From NCBI GenBank assembly GCA_032718475.1, contig JAUCBJ010002612.1:1-37116 (forward strand): DNA of 37,116 nt. Reading direction: 5' to 3'. Position 1 is the stretch's first letter, and each line of letters begins with the position of its first letter. This document shows positions 10,116 through 21,100 of this stretch, one piece after another. Both the position numbers and the translations under genes were made by a program. The notes beneath the pieces are model-generated. The model saw only the letters and a program-made list of their open reading frames with translations. It did no database searches and had not been told where the DNA came from. The DNA is from Nemertoderma westbladi (lineage: Eukaryota; Xenacoelomorpha; Nemertodermatida; Nemertodermatidae).

Positions 10116-13100
10116 ATGTCTGACACACAACAAAACCTATCGGATAGTCTACTTGATATAACCATCTGTGACAAGGATAGGAGTGTGGAACGATTAAGAA
10201 AAGAGTTCAGTTCACCTCCTACTAAAAGAAAGGTCACTCCTCCAGTAGTATCAGACCCTAGGCTAATCCACCATAGGTCTATCATAGGCACTCGAGCCCA
10301 GGTCAAACGGAATCAAGAGGCAGCTGGCCTATCGCAGCAACGTCTTGGTCAAGAACCTAGTTCCAAGCGACCCGATAGCTCCAGTAGTTCGGATACTGTA
10401 GAGCTGATTCCCGAACGCGGAGTGAAGATGGTGGATACAGCTTACTCGGATCCCCTTCTCACTCTTCCAGCCGCAGTACTAACTACGATCTTGATTGCGG
10501 TGGAGGAACACCAAAGCGATTTGGCGAGAAATAAGCGATCGACCCAGGATAGTTATGCGGGATACGCAAGGGAAGAATTGATGTCTATTGTCGAGTCACA
10601 ATGGAACTTTCCCGGACCCGGATTCCCGCTAGATTTGTCAGAAGCTACTTGGAACAGAAGCTACATATACCGGATGGGAGTGACTAAAGATACTAAGGAT
10701 CCCGCTGTTCGGAAGAGGTCGGCAGCAGGATATGTGCAGGGATTCTTCGGCTCCTTAGAGAGACTAGAAGAACAACTGTTTCGACAACCAAAAGGACCTC
10801 AAGAGCAGGAAGAGCTGCTTTATCAAGTACGCGAAAGAACTCTACGCATCAGACTGATCCTATCGGCCTTTGAGGAAACTTCCAAAAGAAGGCAGGACAC
10901 GTCGCTGCAAGTTGCTGTCAAGACTTGGTTCCAGCGGGTAGGTCTCAAAGTTCAAGAAACAGCCCAGTGGAAATCCCGGTTGGCTGAGCGACCAACCTAC
11001 GAAGAATCAACCGATGCCACCTTTTCTCAAGTGGAAAGTGAAGTGACAGCAGAGAGACCGCGACCGAGAGACGACATTGATATCTATCTGTCAGACTATC
11101 AGAGATTCCTAGGAGACGAGGAGTTGAGAAGACGGCTGGCTGGACTTTCCCCTAATAGTGAAGGAACCAAGCATGTGTTGGACGCAATTGATACTGAAAT
11201 GTTAGCTGCAAACCAAGCTAAATTTGATGAACAACTCCGCATCGCTAGAGCCCAGGAAGAACAAGTCAAGAAAAAACAGATAGAGGACCGAAAGGCAGAA
11301 GCAGCGGCAAAAGCGGCAGCGGCAGTGGAAGCGGCAAAAAGGGCAGCGGAGGCAGAAGCAGAAAGAAAGGAGGCAGAAGCAGAAAGAAAGGCGGCAGAAG
11401 CAGAAAGAAAGACTGCAGTGGCAGAGGCAGAAAGAAAGGCAGCCGAGGCGGAGGCAGAAGCAGAAAGAAAGGCAGCCGAGGCGGAGGCAGAAGCAGAAAG
11501 AAAGGCAGCGGAGGCAGAAGCAGAAAGAAAGGCGGCAAAAGCGGCAGCGGCAGTGGAAGCGGCAAAAAGGGCAGCGGAGGCAGAAGCAGAAAGAAAGGAG
11601 GCAGAAGCAGAAAGAAAGGCGGCAGAAGCAGAAAGAAAGACTGCAGTGGCAGAGGCAGAAAGAAAGGCAGCCGAGGCGGAGGCAGAAGCAGAAAGAAAGG
11701 CAGCCGAGGCGGAGGCAGAAGCAGAAAGAAAGGCAGCGGAGGCAGAAGCAGAAAGAAAGGCGGCAGAAGCAGAAAGAAAGGCGGCAGAGGCAGAAAGAAA
11801 GGCTGCAGTGGCAGAGGCAGAAAAAAAAGCGGCGGATGCATTGGCAGAAGCAGAAAGGAGAGTGTCTGACGAGATCGCCCAGCTAGCGTTGGAAAATATT
11901 CAAGAAAGTCAAGATAGTATAAATAAACGGTTAACCGATAGTCGCATGCAGATGATGAGTCGATCTACTTCCAAAAGACAAGGTTATACATCATCTGAAG
12001 AAGGAGACACCACCGACCCTGAAGGTGAAGGAAATAGATCTCGTCTAAGTAGGCGTAAAAGAATGTCTCCCCGTCAGAAATTGCCTGATTTACCTCCAGC
12101 TGTTAGAAGACAACTAGCTAGCACAGCCGTAAGTAGTACAGGACACACACACCGAATTGTTACTGTAAGTAGACTCCCTACTATAACAGATGAACCTGAA
12201 ATAATTAGGCCTGTTCTCGAAGCCACCACTTCGGTGCTAGAGACACCTGTATTCCAGGGAGCAACCTCTAAATTCCCTTTACACAGCACGAAACTATCAG
12301 TGCCTAGTAAAACAGCCCCTGAAATGGTTCCTGTCATGGACTCCGAGCGAATGGATTGGTCGCCCGTAGTCCCTCGCCCGCCCGCCACAACGTTGGCGGC
12401 TCCCGCTTCGGCGGTCGAGTGGGTGGAAGAGGGACGGAGGGGGATGAATGTCCTGCTCGGACAGATGCAGGAGACGGTCCACCAGTTCAAGGGAACTGTC
12501 AGGGAAAGTAGGTTAGAGTTGCAAGAAGTGCAGCAAAGTATCGCGCTAGAACGCGATAAATTAGTAAATGTAAAAAGGGGCATACCAACACCCCCTGTAA
12601 CAATGTGTCAACCTGTTAGGCCTGAAGTATTTCATGCGCAAGGTGTGGAGCCTACACGCATCTATACTGCTAGCGAAGTAGAAACTCCTATAGCAAACCC
12701 TATTAAGGGTGATTATAAACCTGTTGGTAATGATATTCCCTATAGACCTGATAATAATCCGAGAAATTTATATACCGATAATTCGATATTAAATAACACG
12801 ATGGCCCAAGAAAGCTTTACGCGTCAGATGGCTAGAACAGAAGCCCGCCAAGCGGTCAAAGTGGGAGAAATCGTCAAATTCAATGGAGACAAGATGAAAT
12901 GGTTACCTTTTAATGAATATTACAAAGATAACATACAGAACTCTGTGCTATCTAACGGAGAGAAACTTAGATACCTCATTGAGTGTTTGGAAGGATCTCC
13001 CAAGTTAATGGCGTTAAAGTTTATTGGACATCCAGATGGATTAAGACAAGTTTGGGATACCCTAAACATCAGGTATGGTAATAGGAATAACATAGCTAAA

Positions 13101-15053
13101 TATTTGTATGCAAAATTAGTAGCTCCCAGAAAGTTTATTAGCAGCGGGATAATAGAATTTTCCGATGAGATTCAAGAGATCTGTCGACAATTAGATTGGT
13201 TAGGTAAGTCTCATGAATATCAGAGTTCTATGGTTATTGGAGCCATAGTCTCTACTTTACCAAAGGGTGGAGTATGTACTCGCTGGGACAAGAAAGTGTT
13301 GTATATGATGGAGCAACAACGACGGAGCCCTACCATGACTGATCTCATGTCATTCCTAGACGGTGAGGTCAAACTACAACTCATAAAGCAGTCCAGAGAG
13401 AAAACATCGGAAAATCAGGTAAGTGAGAAACCCGTTTCTAGGAAAAGAATAATACCCGTGTGTTATACAGACGAGGGCGAAAGCCAGACCACCCATGAGG
13501 ACAGCGGGAAAGACACAGCAAGATCTTACTATGACCACAAAACCCCAAAAGACGTAAGTAAATACAAGTCTCGAACCAATGATAGGAGAGAACAGGTTGC
13601 CAAGACCCCTCCTCAGTCTCCCAACAGAATTCAGGTAAGAAAGCCCGAAGAACGAGCGAAAGTGCATAACATTACCCAAGGTAAAGTGAGTAACATCAAA
13701 CCAAAATGTGCGCTGTGCGACGGGCCCCACCGTTTGAGTGCGTGTGCAGAATTCCTAAAGAAATCCCTGGCAGATAGACGTGGAGTCCTGTGGGATAAGC
13801 GGTTGTGTTATAACTGTCTCAGACGCGGACACCAGCGGCGAACCTGCTACTCTGACGCAAGGTGTGCTAAGTGCGGCGCGAAACATCATACCTTTTTGCA
13901 CACGGAATTCGAACGAAACAGCCCGAGTCAGGTAAGTGAGCCCAAATCACATGTCCAATTCAGTGATGTGAACGACACTGACCAAAGTTCTGAGTGGGAA
14001 GGATTCTATACGGACGAATTCTCCGATGCCAACGAATCCTGTTATCTAATAAATACCGCAGTGTATCGAGCACTTACGTACGAAAAAGACACCGACACGG
14101 AGTTCCCCCCAACCACCTTTGACAGACAACCATCTTGGAAAGCTCCAACCTCCCACGTAGGAATACGAGAATTTCCTGTGGTACAGGTAAGAGTTCACGG
14201 TCCTAATAAGAGTTACATAGTGAATGCCCTCCTTGACTCCGGCAGTACAGGAACATTCATCGACAAAGAACTAGCCGAGGACATCTTTGCTGGACAACCC
14301 AAATTCCGAACTAAGTTAAATATGTCCGGAATTATGCAAGTTTGGAAATCTACCATAACGGCAGATTACTATATAGGTGCGTTGTCCACCCCACAGGATA
14401 AATTAGGAGAACAAAGTATAAGGTCAGTAAAAATGGTAGCAATAAAAAACTTCGCTACTACCCAAGTAGAACCTTATAACTGGGACGAGGACGAGAGCAT
14501 CCAACATCTTGAGATACCTCGATTCCAAACCGATTATCCTGGAGTGCAAATCCTCATCGGCCAAAACGCGCATGAGGCGCTCGAGACATTGGAGAAACGG
14601 CCTGCTCAACCGCAGCCATTACAAACTTATGCGGTAAGAACTAGAGTAGGTTGGTACTTTACTGGCCCTTCCCGCAGAACTCTTGAAGAAAGATTGCCAC
14701 AAGACCGGCTACTTCAAGTAAAGGATTGGGAAGAGGGGAGCAGTGAAGTGGACAAACCCACTGAGGGAACACCATACTCCTCAGATAATGACGATATTAA
14801 CTCCAATGTAGATCAATGGAGACATCGCCCCGAGATGATTAATCTAGCCGACATCGCTTCCAGAGGAGCAACTCCTCAAGAACGGATAGATACTCCCGGA
14901 TGGTTAGGTGGACCCGACTCCCTAAGTAAAGAAGAAGATGAATGGCCTCCTCATCTTACCACGGCGAAGATTAGACAGGCCAAGGGAGCGGAGGAAGTAA
15001 CACGACAGCCTAATCGCCCAGCTGGTCGCTTAGGTTTACTGGAAAGAGACTGA
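10116..15053 (+). CDS. Gag-protease polyprotein with collapsed pol, BEL/Pao family
   Basis: A 1645-residue open frame, from the first ATG after the leader to a TGA. Residues 1-370 are an unassigned N-terminal gag region with a basic PPTKRKV stretch near 34. Residues about 379-590 are an Ala/Glu/Lys/Arg helix containing a 76-residue duplication. Residues about 914-1065 resemble the DUF1759 capsid-like region (KFNGDKMKWLPF...). Zinc knuckles begin at C1198, with a canonical CX2CX4HX4C at C1231. The aspartic protease has D1374-S-G, followed by an ILIG...VGWYFTGP segment ending near 1518. Reverse transcriptase should follow, but within about 50 residues the chain reaches WRHRPEMINLADIASRG (1568-1584), the end of a BEL-type RNase H. 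The last residues, RPAGRLGLLE, resemble the integrase C-terminal tail. Gag and protease could act; polymerase and integrase activity must come from elsewhere. Confidence 0.9.
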   Translation: MSDTQQNLSDSLLDITICDKDRSVERLRKEFSSPPTKRKVTPPVVSDPRLIHHRSIIGTRAQVKRNQEAAGLSQQRLGQEPSSKRPDSSSSSDTVELIPERGVKMVDTAYSDPLLTLPAAVLTTILIAVEEHQSDLARNKRSTQDSYAGYAREELMSIVESQWNFPGPGFPLDLSEATWNRSYIYRMGVTKDTKDPAVRKRSAAGYVQGFFGSLERLEEQLFRQPKGPQEQEELLYQVRERTLRIRLILSAFEETSKRRQDTSLQVAVKTWFQRVGLKVQETAQWKSRLAERPTYEESTDATFSQVESEVTAERPRPRDDIDIYLSDYQRFLGDEELRRRLAGLSPNSEGTKHVLDAIDTEMLAANQAKFDEQLRIARAQEEQVKKKQIEDRKAEAAAKAAAAVEAAKRAAEAEAERKEAEAERKAAEAERKTAVAEAERKAAEAEAEAERKAAEAEAEAERKAAEAEAERKAAKAAAAVEAAKRAAEAEAERKEAEAERKAAEAERKTAVAEAERKAAEAEAEAERKAAEAEAEAERKAAEAEAERKAAEAERKAAEAERKAAVAEAEKKAADALAEAERRVSDEIAQLALENIQESQDSINKRLTDSRMQMMSRSTSKRQGYTSSEEGDTTDPEGEGNRSRLSRRKRMSPRQKLPDLPPAVRRQLASTAVSSTGHTHRIVTVSRLPTITDEPEIIRPVLEATTSVLETPVFQGATSKFPLHSTKLSVPSKTAPEMVPVMDSERMDWSPVVPRPPATTLAAPASAVEWVEEGRRGMNVLLGQMQETVHQFKGTVRESRLELQEVQQSIALERDKLVNVKRGIPTPPVTMCQPVRPEVFHAQGVEPTRIYTASEVETPIANPIKGDYKPVGNDIPYRPDNNPRNLYTDNSILNNTMAQESFTRQMARTEARQAVKVGEIVKFNGDKMKWLPFNEYYKDNIQNSVLSNGEKLRYLIECLEGSPKLMALKFIGHPDGLRQVWDTLNIRYGNRNNIAKYLYAKLVAPRKFISSGIIEFSDEIQEICRQLDWLGKSHEYQSSMVIGAIVSTLPKGGVCTRWDKKVLYMMEQQRRSPTMTDLMSFLDGEVKLQLIKQSREKTSENQVSEKPVSRKRIIPVCYTDEGESQTTHEDSGKDTARSYYDHKTPKDVSKYKSRTNDRREQVAKTPPQSPNRIQVRKPEERAKVHNITQGKVSNIKPKCALCDGPHRLSACAEFLKKSLADRRGVLWDKRLCYNCLRRGHQRRTCYSDARCAKCGAKHHTFLHTEFERNSPSQVSEPKSHVQFSDVNDTDQSSEWEGFYTDEFSDANESCYLINTAVYRALTYEKDTDTEFPPTTFDRQPSWKAPTSHVGIREFPVVQVRVHGPNKSYIVNALLDSGSTGTFIDKELAEDIFAGQPKFRTKLNMSGIMQVWKSTITADYYIGALSTPQDKLGEQSIRSVKMVAIKNFATTQVEPYNWDEDESIQHLEIPRFQTDYPGVQILIGQNAHEALETLEKRPAQPQPLQTYAVRTRVGWYFTGPSRRTLEERLPQDRLLQVKDWEEGSSEVDKPTEGTPYSSDNDDINSNVDQWRHRPEMINLADIASRGATPQERIDTPGWLGGPDSLSKEEDEWPPHLTTAKIRQAKGAEEVTRQPNRPAGRLGLLERD
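11304..11759 (+). repeat. In-frame 228-bp duplication in the gag helix
   Basis: 11304-11531 is repeated at 11532-11759 with no difference that I can see, adding exactly 76 codons of AEAERKAAEAERK-type helix. Inside each unit are shorter AEAERKAA repeats of about 24-36 bp. Identity of the two copies suggests very recent expansion or assembly collapse; the frame is kept. Confidence 0.92.
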
Positions 15054-16754
15054 AAACTGTCCGGAAACCATGGAAGGCAAGATACTCTTCCTACGACCAC
15101 TTCCCTAATTCGACAAAGATCTAGGGACTCCATAACGTAATTATATATGGAGTGGGTGTGTGACTATATTATTTTATATTTTTTTTATTATTTTATATTT
15201 ATGTATGGATTATTGTGTATTTTATTATAGTCGTTTTGTTTAATTTTATTTAGTGGAATGTTATTTAGATTATTTAGTAGATTAGTGCAATATATTAGTG
15301 TTTATTACGTAATTACATAATATATCTAGTGCGACGGCGAGAAATATTTCTTTCTCTTTCCTTACTGTCCGTATTATATTATAAATGCGAGACTATAGTA
15401 AGATGACATGTCCGTACTTATTAAAAGTACAATAAAGCTCCTACTATATTTAAGTATTATTGGTAAGCAAAGTATTAGGAATGTAAAGTTCAGATCCTCG
15501 TGTCTCGGCTAAACCAAGCTCTGGGTAGACCTTGGAAACGACTTGCCTCTTCACACTGACATTGCTTCGTGCGATATTGCTCTTCTACCTTATATTAAAT
15601 AATACATATAGTAGCGTGATGTCCCTCTAACAGTAGCGTAAAACGCAAATAAATCTGTTAAACTTTTTGACCATCTGTAATTCTAGTCGATTAAGATATC
15701 GCGGCACCCACCGATATACTTGAAAGACAAATTCTAGAATCAGTGGTTAATGTCCCCAGACAAGTTCTGGAATAAATCGGTGCCCATCTTAAATATTAAT
15801 TTAATATTTATTAAAATCTGTAAAATTCAGATCCTTTAAAATTTCTAGTCAATTAAGATATCGCAGCACTTACCGATACTCTTAAAAGACAATTTTATAG
15901 AATTAAGGATCCTAGGTCCCCAGACATGCTCTGGAATAAAATTATGTCACTTTACCATCAAATAATAAAATTCACGGGAATAAATTTAAATTCATATCTT
16001 TAAATGAATTTAATAAATTGTCATTTTATGCAATTTATAACATTCCCAAAATTCCATTAATTAATAGATCACGGGAGCGGAGATTCATCCTATTGAGTGT
16101 GTTAGAGTGTGAGAATCTCCAACCTATAGTCAATAGCCGATAAAATTAATAAAATCATGCATAAAGAGGATATTGACAATCAAAGAATTACTATTAAATA
16201 GCATCCCAGATCTGTATGCATGAGAATTACCCTAATTCTACCGCTAGCTTTCCATAATGTCACCATGGCAACACCCACGCTAGAATTAGAAACGAGTTAA
16301 AGGAGCAATAGAAAGCTTGTCCCATTGCCTAGTAAAGAGAATATAGCACACTGTTAGTATCCAAGGATACGCAATAACAACGTGACATTCTGGAAGGCAC
16401 TGACTAACGGACAAATGGCCTGTATGTGTACAATTGGAGACAGTTGTGTGGAATTTGTGCGTTTATAGGTGAATGTTACTACTAAAGTGTGTTTACAGTA
16501 GCGAGTCGCAATTGTGAAAGTAACCTTAACTCTGCCGTAAAACCTTAAGTGATTTCAAGACTTTGGGACGGACAGTGGAGTGACTTGTGCCGGTTATCGT
16601 TGTCGTGCTGTTGCTACTACGTTGGCGTAAACACCGCGACAACGGTGCATCGGCGCTGAGGATCCCACTGTCCGGGGGTAGAGAGGGGTAGGCAGCGACA
16701 CCCGCTCGCCTAAAGCTAAACTCATTATAGTATTAATAAACTCATATAACAGAT
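15054..16754 (+). other. AT-rich non-coding gap inside the LTR element
   Basis: 1.7 kb after the polyprotein stop with no open frame worth naming. It includes a pair of imperfect direct repeats about 162 bp apart (about 15675-15836 and 15837-15950), sharing TTAAGATATCGC, CCGATA, and CCCCAGACA followed by CTCTGGAATAAA or TTCTGGAATAAA. The stretch just before 16755 ends in ATATAACAG, a possible splice acceptor for the distal frame. Confidence 0.65.
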
Positions 16755-18107
16755 ATGACGGAGTTGATAGAAGATGATCTTGGTATTAGAGAGAGATATA
16801 CTCTACCTTTACAAGCGTTTGTGGATAGCTTGATACGCGGTGAAGCTGATCCAACTACTACGGAGGACGATGGTAGTTATATCGAACCGCCTATGTCCCA
16901 GGAGCAACTTACGCGTGAATTGGACTATAGCAAATTCACCGCTCGCTATACGCATCGTAATGGTACGTATATGGAGTTCTTAACTACCGGCCATTCTATC
17001 AATTTACACGATATGGACAAAAAGGGAAATGGTATTATTTAAATATCCTACCCAGCGGAATCGTAACAATAAACTAAAATTCGAATGCGAAAATTCTATT
17101 CGAAATCGACTCGAAAGAAAGGACGTTCAAGAAGCTGATAAACGCGGTAACTCCAACGTATATTTAGAATTCTTGAAGAGAAGCATTATAACACCAAATA
17201 AATATCACTCACGTTTCCCCTATAAGACGTGTGTCTTGGTATTATTACGATGAATGCCCTAGACCCAACCAACAAACGGAAAGACATAAACATCCGCGGA
17301 GACGTTGCGCTAAACACAGTTTTACGCGTTATACGTACGGGAGTTTCGAGCGAAACCTGTTCGATGTATCACCCACGATCGCTCGCCTCATACGATCACT
17401 AAATAAACCCATGATCAGAGTTCCGGAATACTCGGTCAGACCTCCTCATTCCTTAGTTGGACCTCAGACTCTTGATCCTGATGGTATCGCGGGTCCTCAC
17501 GAACTGTACTTACCGTTCAGAGATCCAGTGTTACCCGAACCGTTAGTCGGTGGCACTCAGGTTGTGGGCTCTCTAAATATCCGCCCATCTCACCTGGCCG
17601 GATTGGGGCACGGGCACCCGATATCGCCATTCAACCGTATAATCGGAATCGTCCCCGTTTAACACGATACAACCCGTCATCAAGGCGGAGGAGAGCGTTG
17701 TACGAAAAGAGATAGACGCTATTCTACAAAGATCAGAAAAGAAATCTACGTTTGTTCAGATAAACCTAAATTATAACAGCAAGTCCAAGCGGTAAACGGA
17801 TTGGCTTTATCCCAGTTCGATTGGGAAATCCAGAACCTCTAAGACGATATTGAACTTGGACGACCCTATTCTCGGCGAGAGTTTTAGATGAACGTATCCA
17901 ACGATGAGCGGAGGAAAATCAGCTCGAGGAGAAACATATTGAAACGGCGGATACCCCGACTATAATCCTACACCTTCTGATGCAATCATATTGCACCCTT
18001 CACCCAGGAGTTATAGCCCTCTTTGTACAGTGGCTCGCCCCAAAGAGAAAAGGACTCTGGCTAGCTTTAAAAAACTGCGTAAACGCCGTCCACGCAAGAA
18101 AGACTAA
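16755..18107 (+). pseudogene. Broken distal reading frame of the LTR element, unknown function
   Basis: Coding-like sequence split over several frames. 16755-17042 opens with MTELIEDDLGIRERYTLPLQ. 17029-17253 follows in the next frame. About 17210-17662 is in the third frame and includes the segment SFERNLFDVSPTIARLIRS. From 17663 to 18107 are short open pieces separated by stops and shifts, ending in a strongly basic tail KKLRKRRPRKKD before TAA. I see no signal peptide or membrane segment, so an envelope protein is not supported. I do not recognise the family. Because the LTRs are nearly identical, the breaks probably existed in the parent copy rather than arising after insertion; this is inference. 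A spliced RNA using the AG just before 16755 is possible. Confidence 0.55.
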
Positions 18108-18177
18108 CTGTTTAGAGTATTTTTGTATGTTAGAAACTGTGATCTCGTATATTTCATAGACTGAAATCCCATTTTCT

Positions 18178-18185
18178 GGGAGCGG
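18178..18185 (+). other. Candidate polypurine tract
   Basis: GGGAGCGG ends exactly where the 3' LTR begins, the position of the plus-strand primer. It is short and broken by one C, so it is a weak example. Confidence 0.5.
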
Positions 18186-19441
18186 TGTAAAAGCTTCTGT
18201 GGGATAGAACTGGCACTTAGCTCCGCAATCCAGTTATCCCCCCGTGCGCTCAAATACTCTAAAACCTACTGTAAAAGCGTTTACGGATATAATCCGTTCC
18301 CTGGCCCGCAAAGTACCGTATAGGTGTTTTTAACGGACATAAAAATAATTCTTCTGGATGTATGCTTTAGCGGACATAGTAAGGTATAAAAACCCGCAAT
18401 ACGGCATTTTCTCTATCACCATGTCGAGGGAAGGATTCAGATTACTACATCTACCAGCTGACTGCTGACGTGTAAGGGGCCATTGGACACATGGTTTCTT
18501 TGTTCCGCTTAACAGCCAATCAGAGCGATTTACCCTTTACCTGTGAAGACATTCTACGGATTTGTGATGGGCGAGTCAGTGTTGGTTTATTCTAAGCCAG
18601 GAACACCGGCTATAGAATCAATTCGTTTTCTGATTTTATAAGAAACATTAGTAGGCTTAGATTATAGAGCGTATAACTGTTATCGCATCTTATCGCATCG
18701 TTCCAACTCGGTCGAGTCACGGTCTATATTGTATCATATCTTAACCTACCGTCTTACTGCTTTTACTGTTTGTCATTATTCGTATCAGTTGTTGGAATGT
18801 TATTATTTGGAGAATATCAACAAATAACCCAAATTTCCCAATCTTCTTGATACACTACAGGTTAGAGAGACAGGTTGCATAACGATTGCGACTTATATTA
18901 TTGTGGTTTGTAATGAATCTAATGCTATTTGATAGCCACTACATGAGTCAATTGCTATTATCTTTATACGTGATCAAAGTCAGTGACTGTCGGCAAACCT
19001 GTGAGCAGTATTGTGCGGTACCAGTAGTGTGTATGATTGTGAGTGGGACTGATAACTAAGCATTTCCTAAAGAATGCGTCTCATACGTGAATTCTAAGCC
19101 ATATCGTTGCGTTTAGTATAAGTCATAGCTCTGTTTACATAGATAGAGCGCCACGTCCTAAAGGAACTGCTAATATTTCCCGAAAGTGAATAATATTTGC
19201 CAGAGATTATATATTACTGATCAATCGAATAATACATGTAGGCTTCACTGCAATAAATCTAAGCATACGAATCCAGTCTCCCGGGTGTAACCATCGGGTG
19301 AATGAACGCGCACAGGCTGGCTTCGGCTAATGTTGTGTTTATTTTGTATTAAATCTTGTCATCTTATAAAGTCAATTTACCAACAAAAGACATATAAATT
19401 TTGGCAGGTTAAACTGCTAAAGGTCTACAAAAGCGCGTACA
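18186..19441 (+). repeat. 3' LTR
   Basis: 1256 bp, same ends as the 5' LTR (TGTAAAAG...GCGTACA). Differences noticed include CCTACT for CCTTCT, ACATAGT for ACATATT, TTACTAC for TTACGAC, GGCGAG for GGTGAG, TTGCATA for TTACATA and ACCAGT for ACCGGT. TATA box at 18385-18391, AATAAA at 19252-19257. Confidence 0.95.
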
Positions 19442-19446
19442 GATTT
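19442..19446. repeat. Right target-site duplication GATTT
   Basis: Matches 6756-6760 exactly and directly abuts the 3' LTR. Confidence 0.85.
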
Positions 19447-21100
19447 AAAGACCAATAATTAAACTGCAACCTGAGCTGTTGGTGACGTATATTTTTTGGT
19501 TAAAATAATTTATTTTTTTATTAATTTGGCCACACTAACCTGATACATTCTTTCCCTTTTAGTTGACAACAAACATTATTAATTAACCGAGGTGAGATTT
19601 GAATACTGCATGTCTCCCACCCCTCATCAGCCTCTCTAGGGAGTTATTGTTCACTACCATGAGATCTTCCACGGCATTTATACAGTACTCGGTTTTCACA
19701 AGTTAGGCTACTTTCAGACATTGGTAGAATTTATCAACCAGTCAAGAATGAAAGCCTAGGTAGAGCTGCTAGACTCCACTATTTGTGATGGCCACAGTAA
19801 ACTATTTTGAGATAAATTCGATTAAAGTTTTTGTTGTTGAAATTAAATTAAATGCTTATCTTTTTCTTGTAGCATAAAGAACTGGGGGGAAATTGATTCA
19901 AATTATTTTCACAATGCTTTGTACTAATTCGTACTATTCGAAAATTCAAAAAGCCATTCGCTTTCCTTGAGATAATGTACCCTGCACTGTCGGTTGTTTC
20001 AAAAGAGTGATCCTTTCTGTACTACTACTGTAGTATCATGTTATGTCCTTGATCGAATATCAGAACGTCACGTTGTCGTACAGTGCTTGTCTTTCCTCCA
20101 GCTTGGTTTTAAGGCCTATAGATTCTTTGTAGGATCTCCCACCAGGTAGGTGCGACTTTGTCCCTTTCTACGGTAACTGTCATTACAGTGATCGCAATTC
20201 AAGGTAGTATCAAGATGTAAACAATAAATCCCTAAAGTTACTGTATATACAATAAGAAAGAGGATAAAAAATTATCTATCTTATGGAACAATAAAATAAA
20301 AGTTTTGCAACTTTTTTGTCCATTTCTATCCATACAGTATCTATCTATGTACTTACTATATGATCAATGAATTGTATTTTTGAATTATATATATATGAGT
20401 GACAGTTTTATATTAATGGTATAAGTTTATTGTTAAGATAAAAACAGATGATCTAATAATTACACATTGGTTGGGAAAATTCGCCACGCCTTTGTAAATA
20501 TTCGAAGGTCGATGGTCGAAGGAATTCTTCAATTACTCGGTGTTCCGTTTCAATTACCCTTATATCAACGAATGTATGAATAATAGAATTCGAATTCTTT
20601 AACATCCGATATTTTACTAATAAAATAAGAACGTAAACATAGAACCAACGGTATGTCACGGATTCCAATTGTAAAGTTTGCATAAAATAATTAAAAATGT
20701 TCTTTAAGAATGGGGGTGGATGGTGGATAACCCTTCCTTGGGTAAAATTTTTAAATTTTGGTTTTTATATTCCATCTGACGCAGAATTTATAGAGAATGT
20801 CAAATTTCGAAAGGCTTGGCGAAATCTTTTTTAGTTCTCAAGTTATCGCTGTCTTTCCGTCTACCAGTTTGTCCGTCAAAATTTAAGAAGATCGACAGAG
20901 AAACAGATAGACCGTCCGACAAACAGACTAGATTCCATAATTTTAGTAACATATTGCGCAGCCTTAGTGTTATTCAGTTTGGAACATACCCTCCCAAATT
21001 TTTCTACAAAAATCTTAATGAGATTGCAAAAAATTTGAAACAACTATAGTATAGTTTCACCTCCCTCCTCCTTGCTGGGTGAGCCAGAATTATTATTTTT
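19447..21100. other. AT-rich intergenic sequence
   Basis: No gene that I can support. Open frames at 20453-20683 (minus) and 20816-21049 (plus) are short, of low complexity and without family features. Poly-T and TATATATA runs are present near 19500 and 20388. Confidence 0.6.

Larger units (their letters stand above)
6761..19441 (+). mobile_element. BEL/Pao-type LTR retrotransposon, non-autonomous derivative
   Basis: A 12,681-bp element with two 1256-bp LTRs (6761-8016 and 18186-19441), TGT...ACA ends and a GATTT duplication. The internal part has a 2.1-kb leader, one long gag-protease frame (10116-15053), a 1.7-kb AT-rich gap and a broken distal frame (16755-18107). The BEL/Pao call rests on the DUF1759-like gag region, the zinc-knuckle cluster, the DSG aspartic protease followed by an ILIG...GW segment, and the RNase H tail WRH...ADIASRG. 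No reverse transcriptase or integrase catalytic region is visible anywhere inside, so copying must have relied on enzymes from another element. I counted about eight LTR substitutions by eye (about 0.6%), which marks a young insertion. Confidence 0.93.

Noticed and set aside
11266-11841. Minus-strand Pro/Leu-rich open frame
   Set aside because: It is the antisense shadow of the repetitive gag helix; the biased codons keep the other strand free of stops.
16755-18107. Envelope gene of the LTR element
   Set aside because: No signal peptide, membrane span or glycosylation-rich ectodomain is visible in any of the open pieces.
20453-21049. Short open frames as genes
   Set aside because: AT-rich, low complexity, no splice context and no family features; expected by chance.
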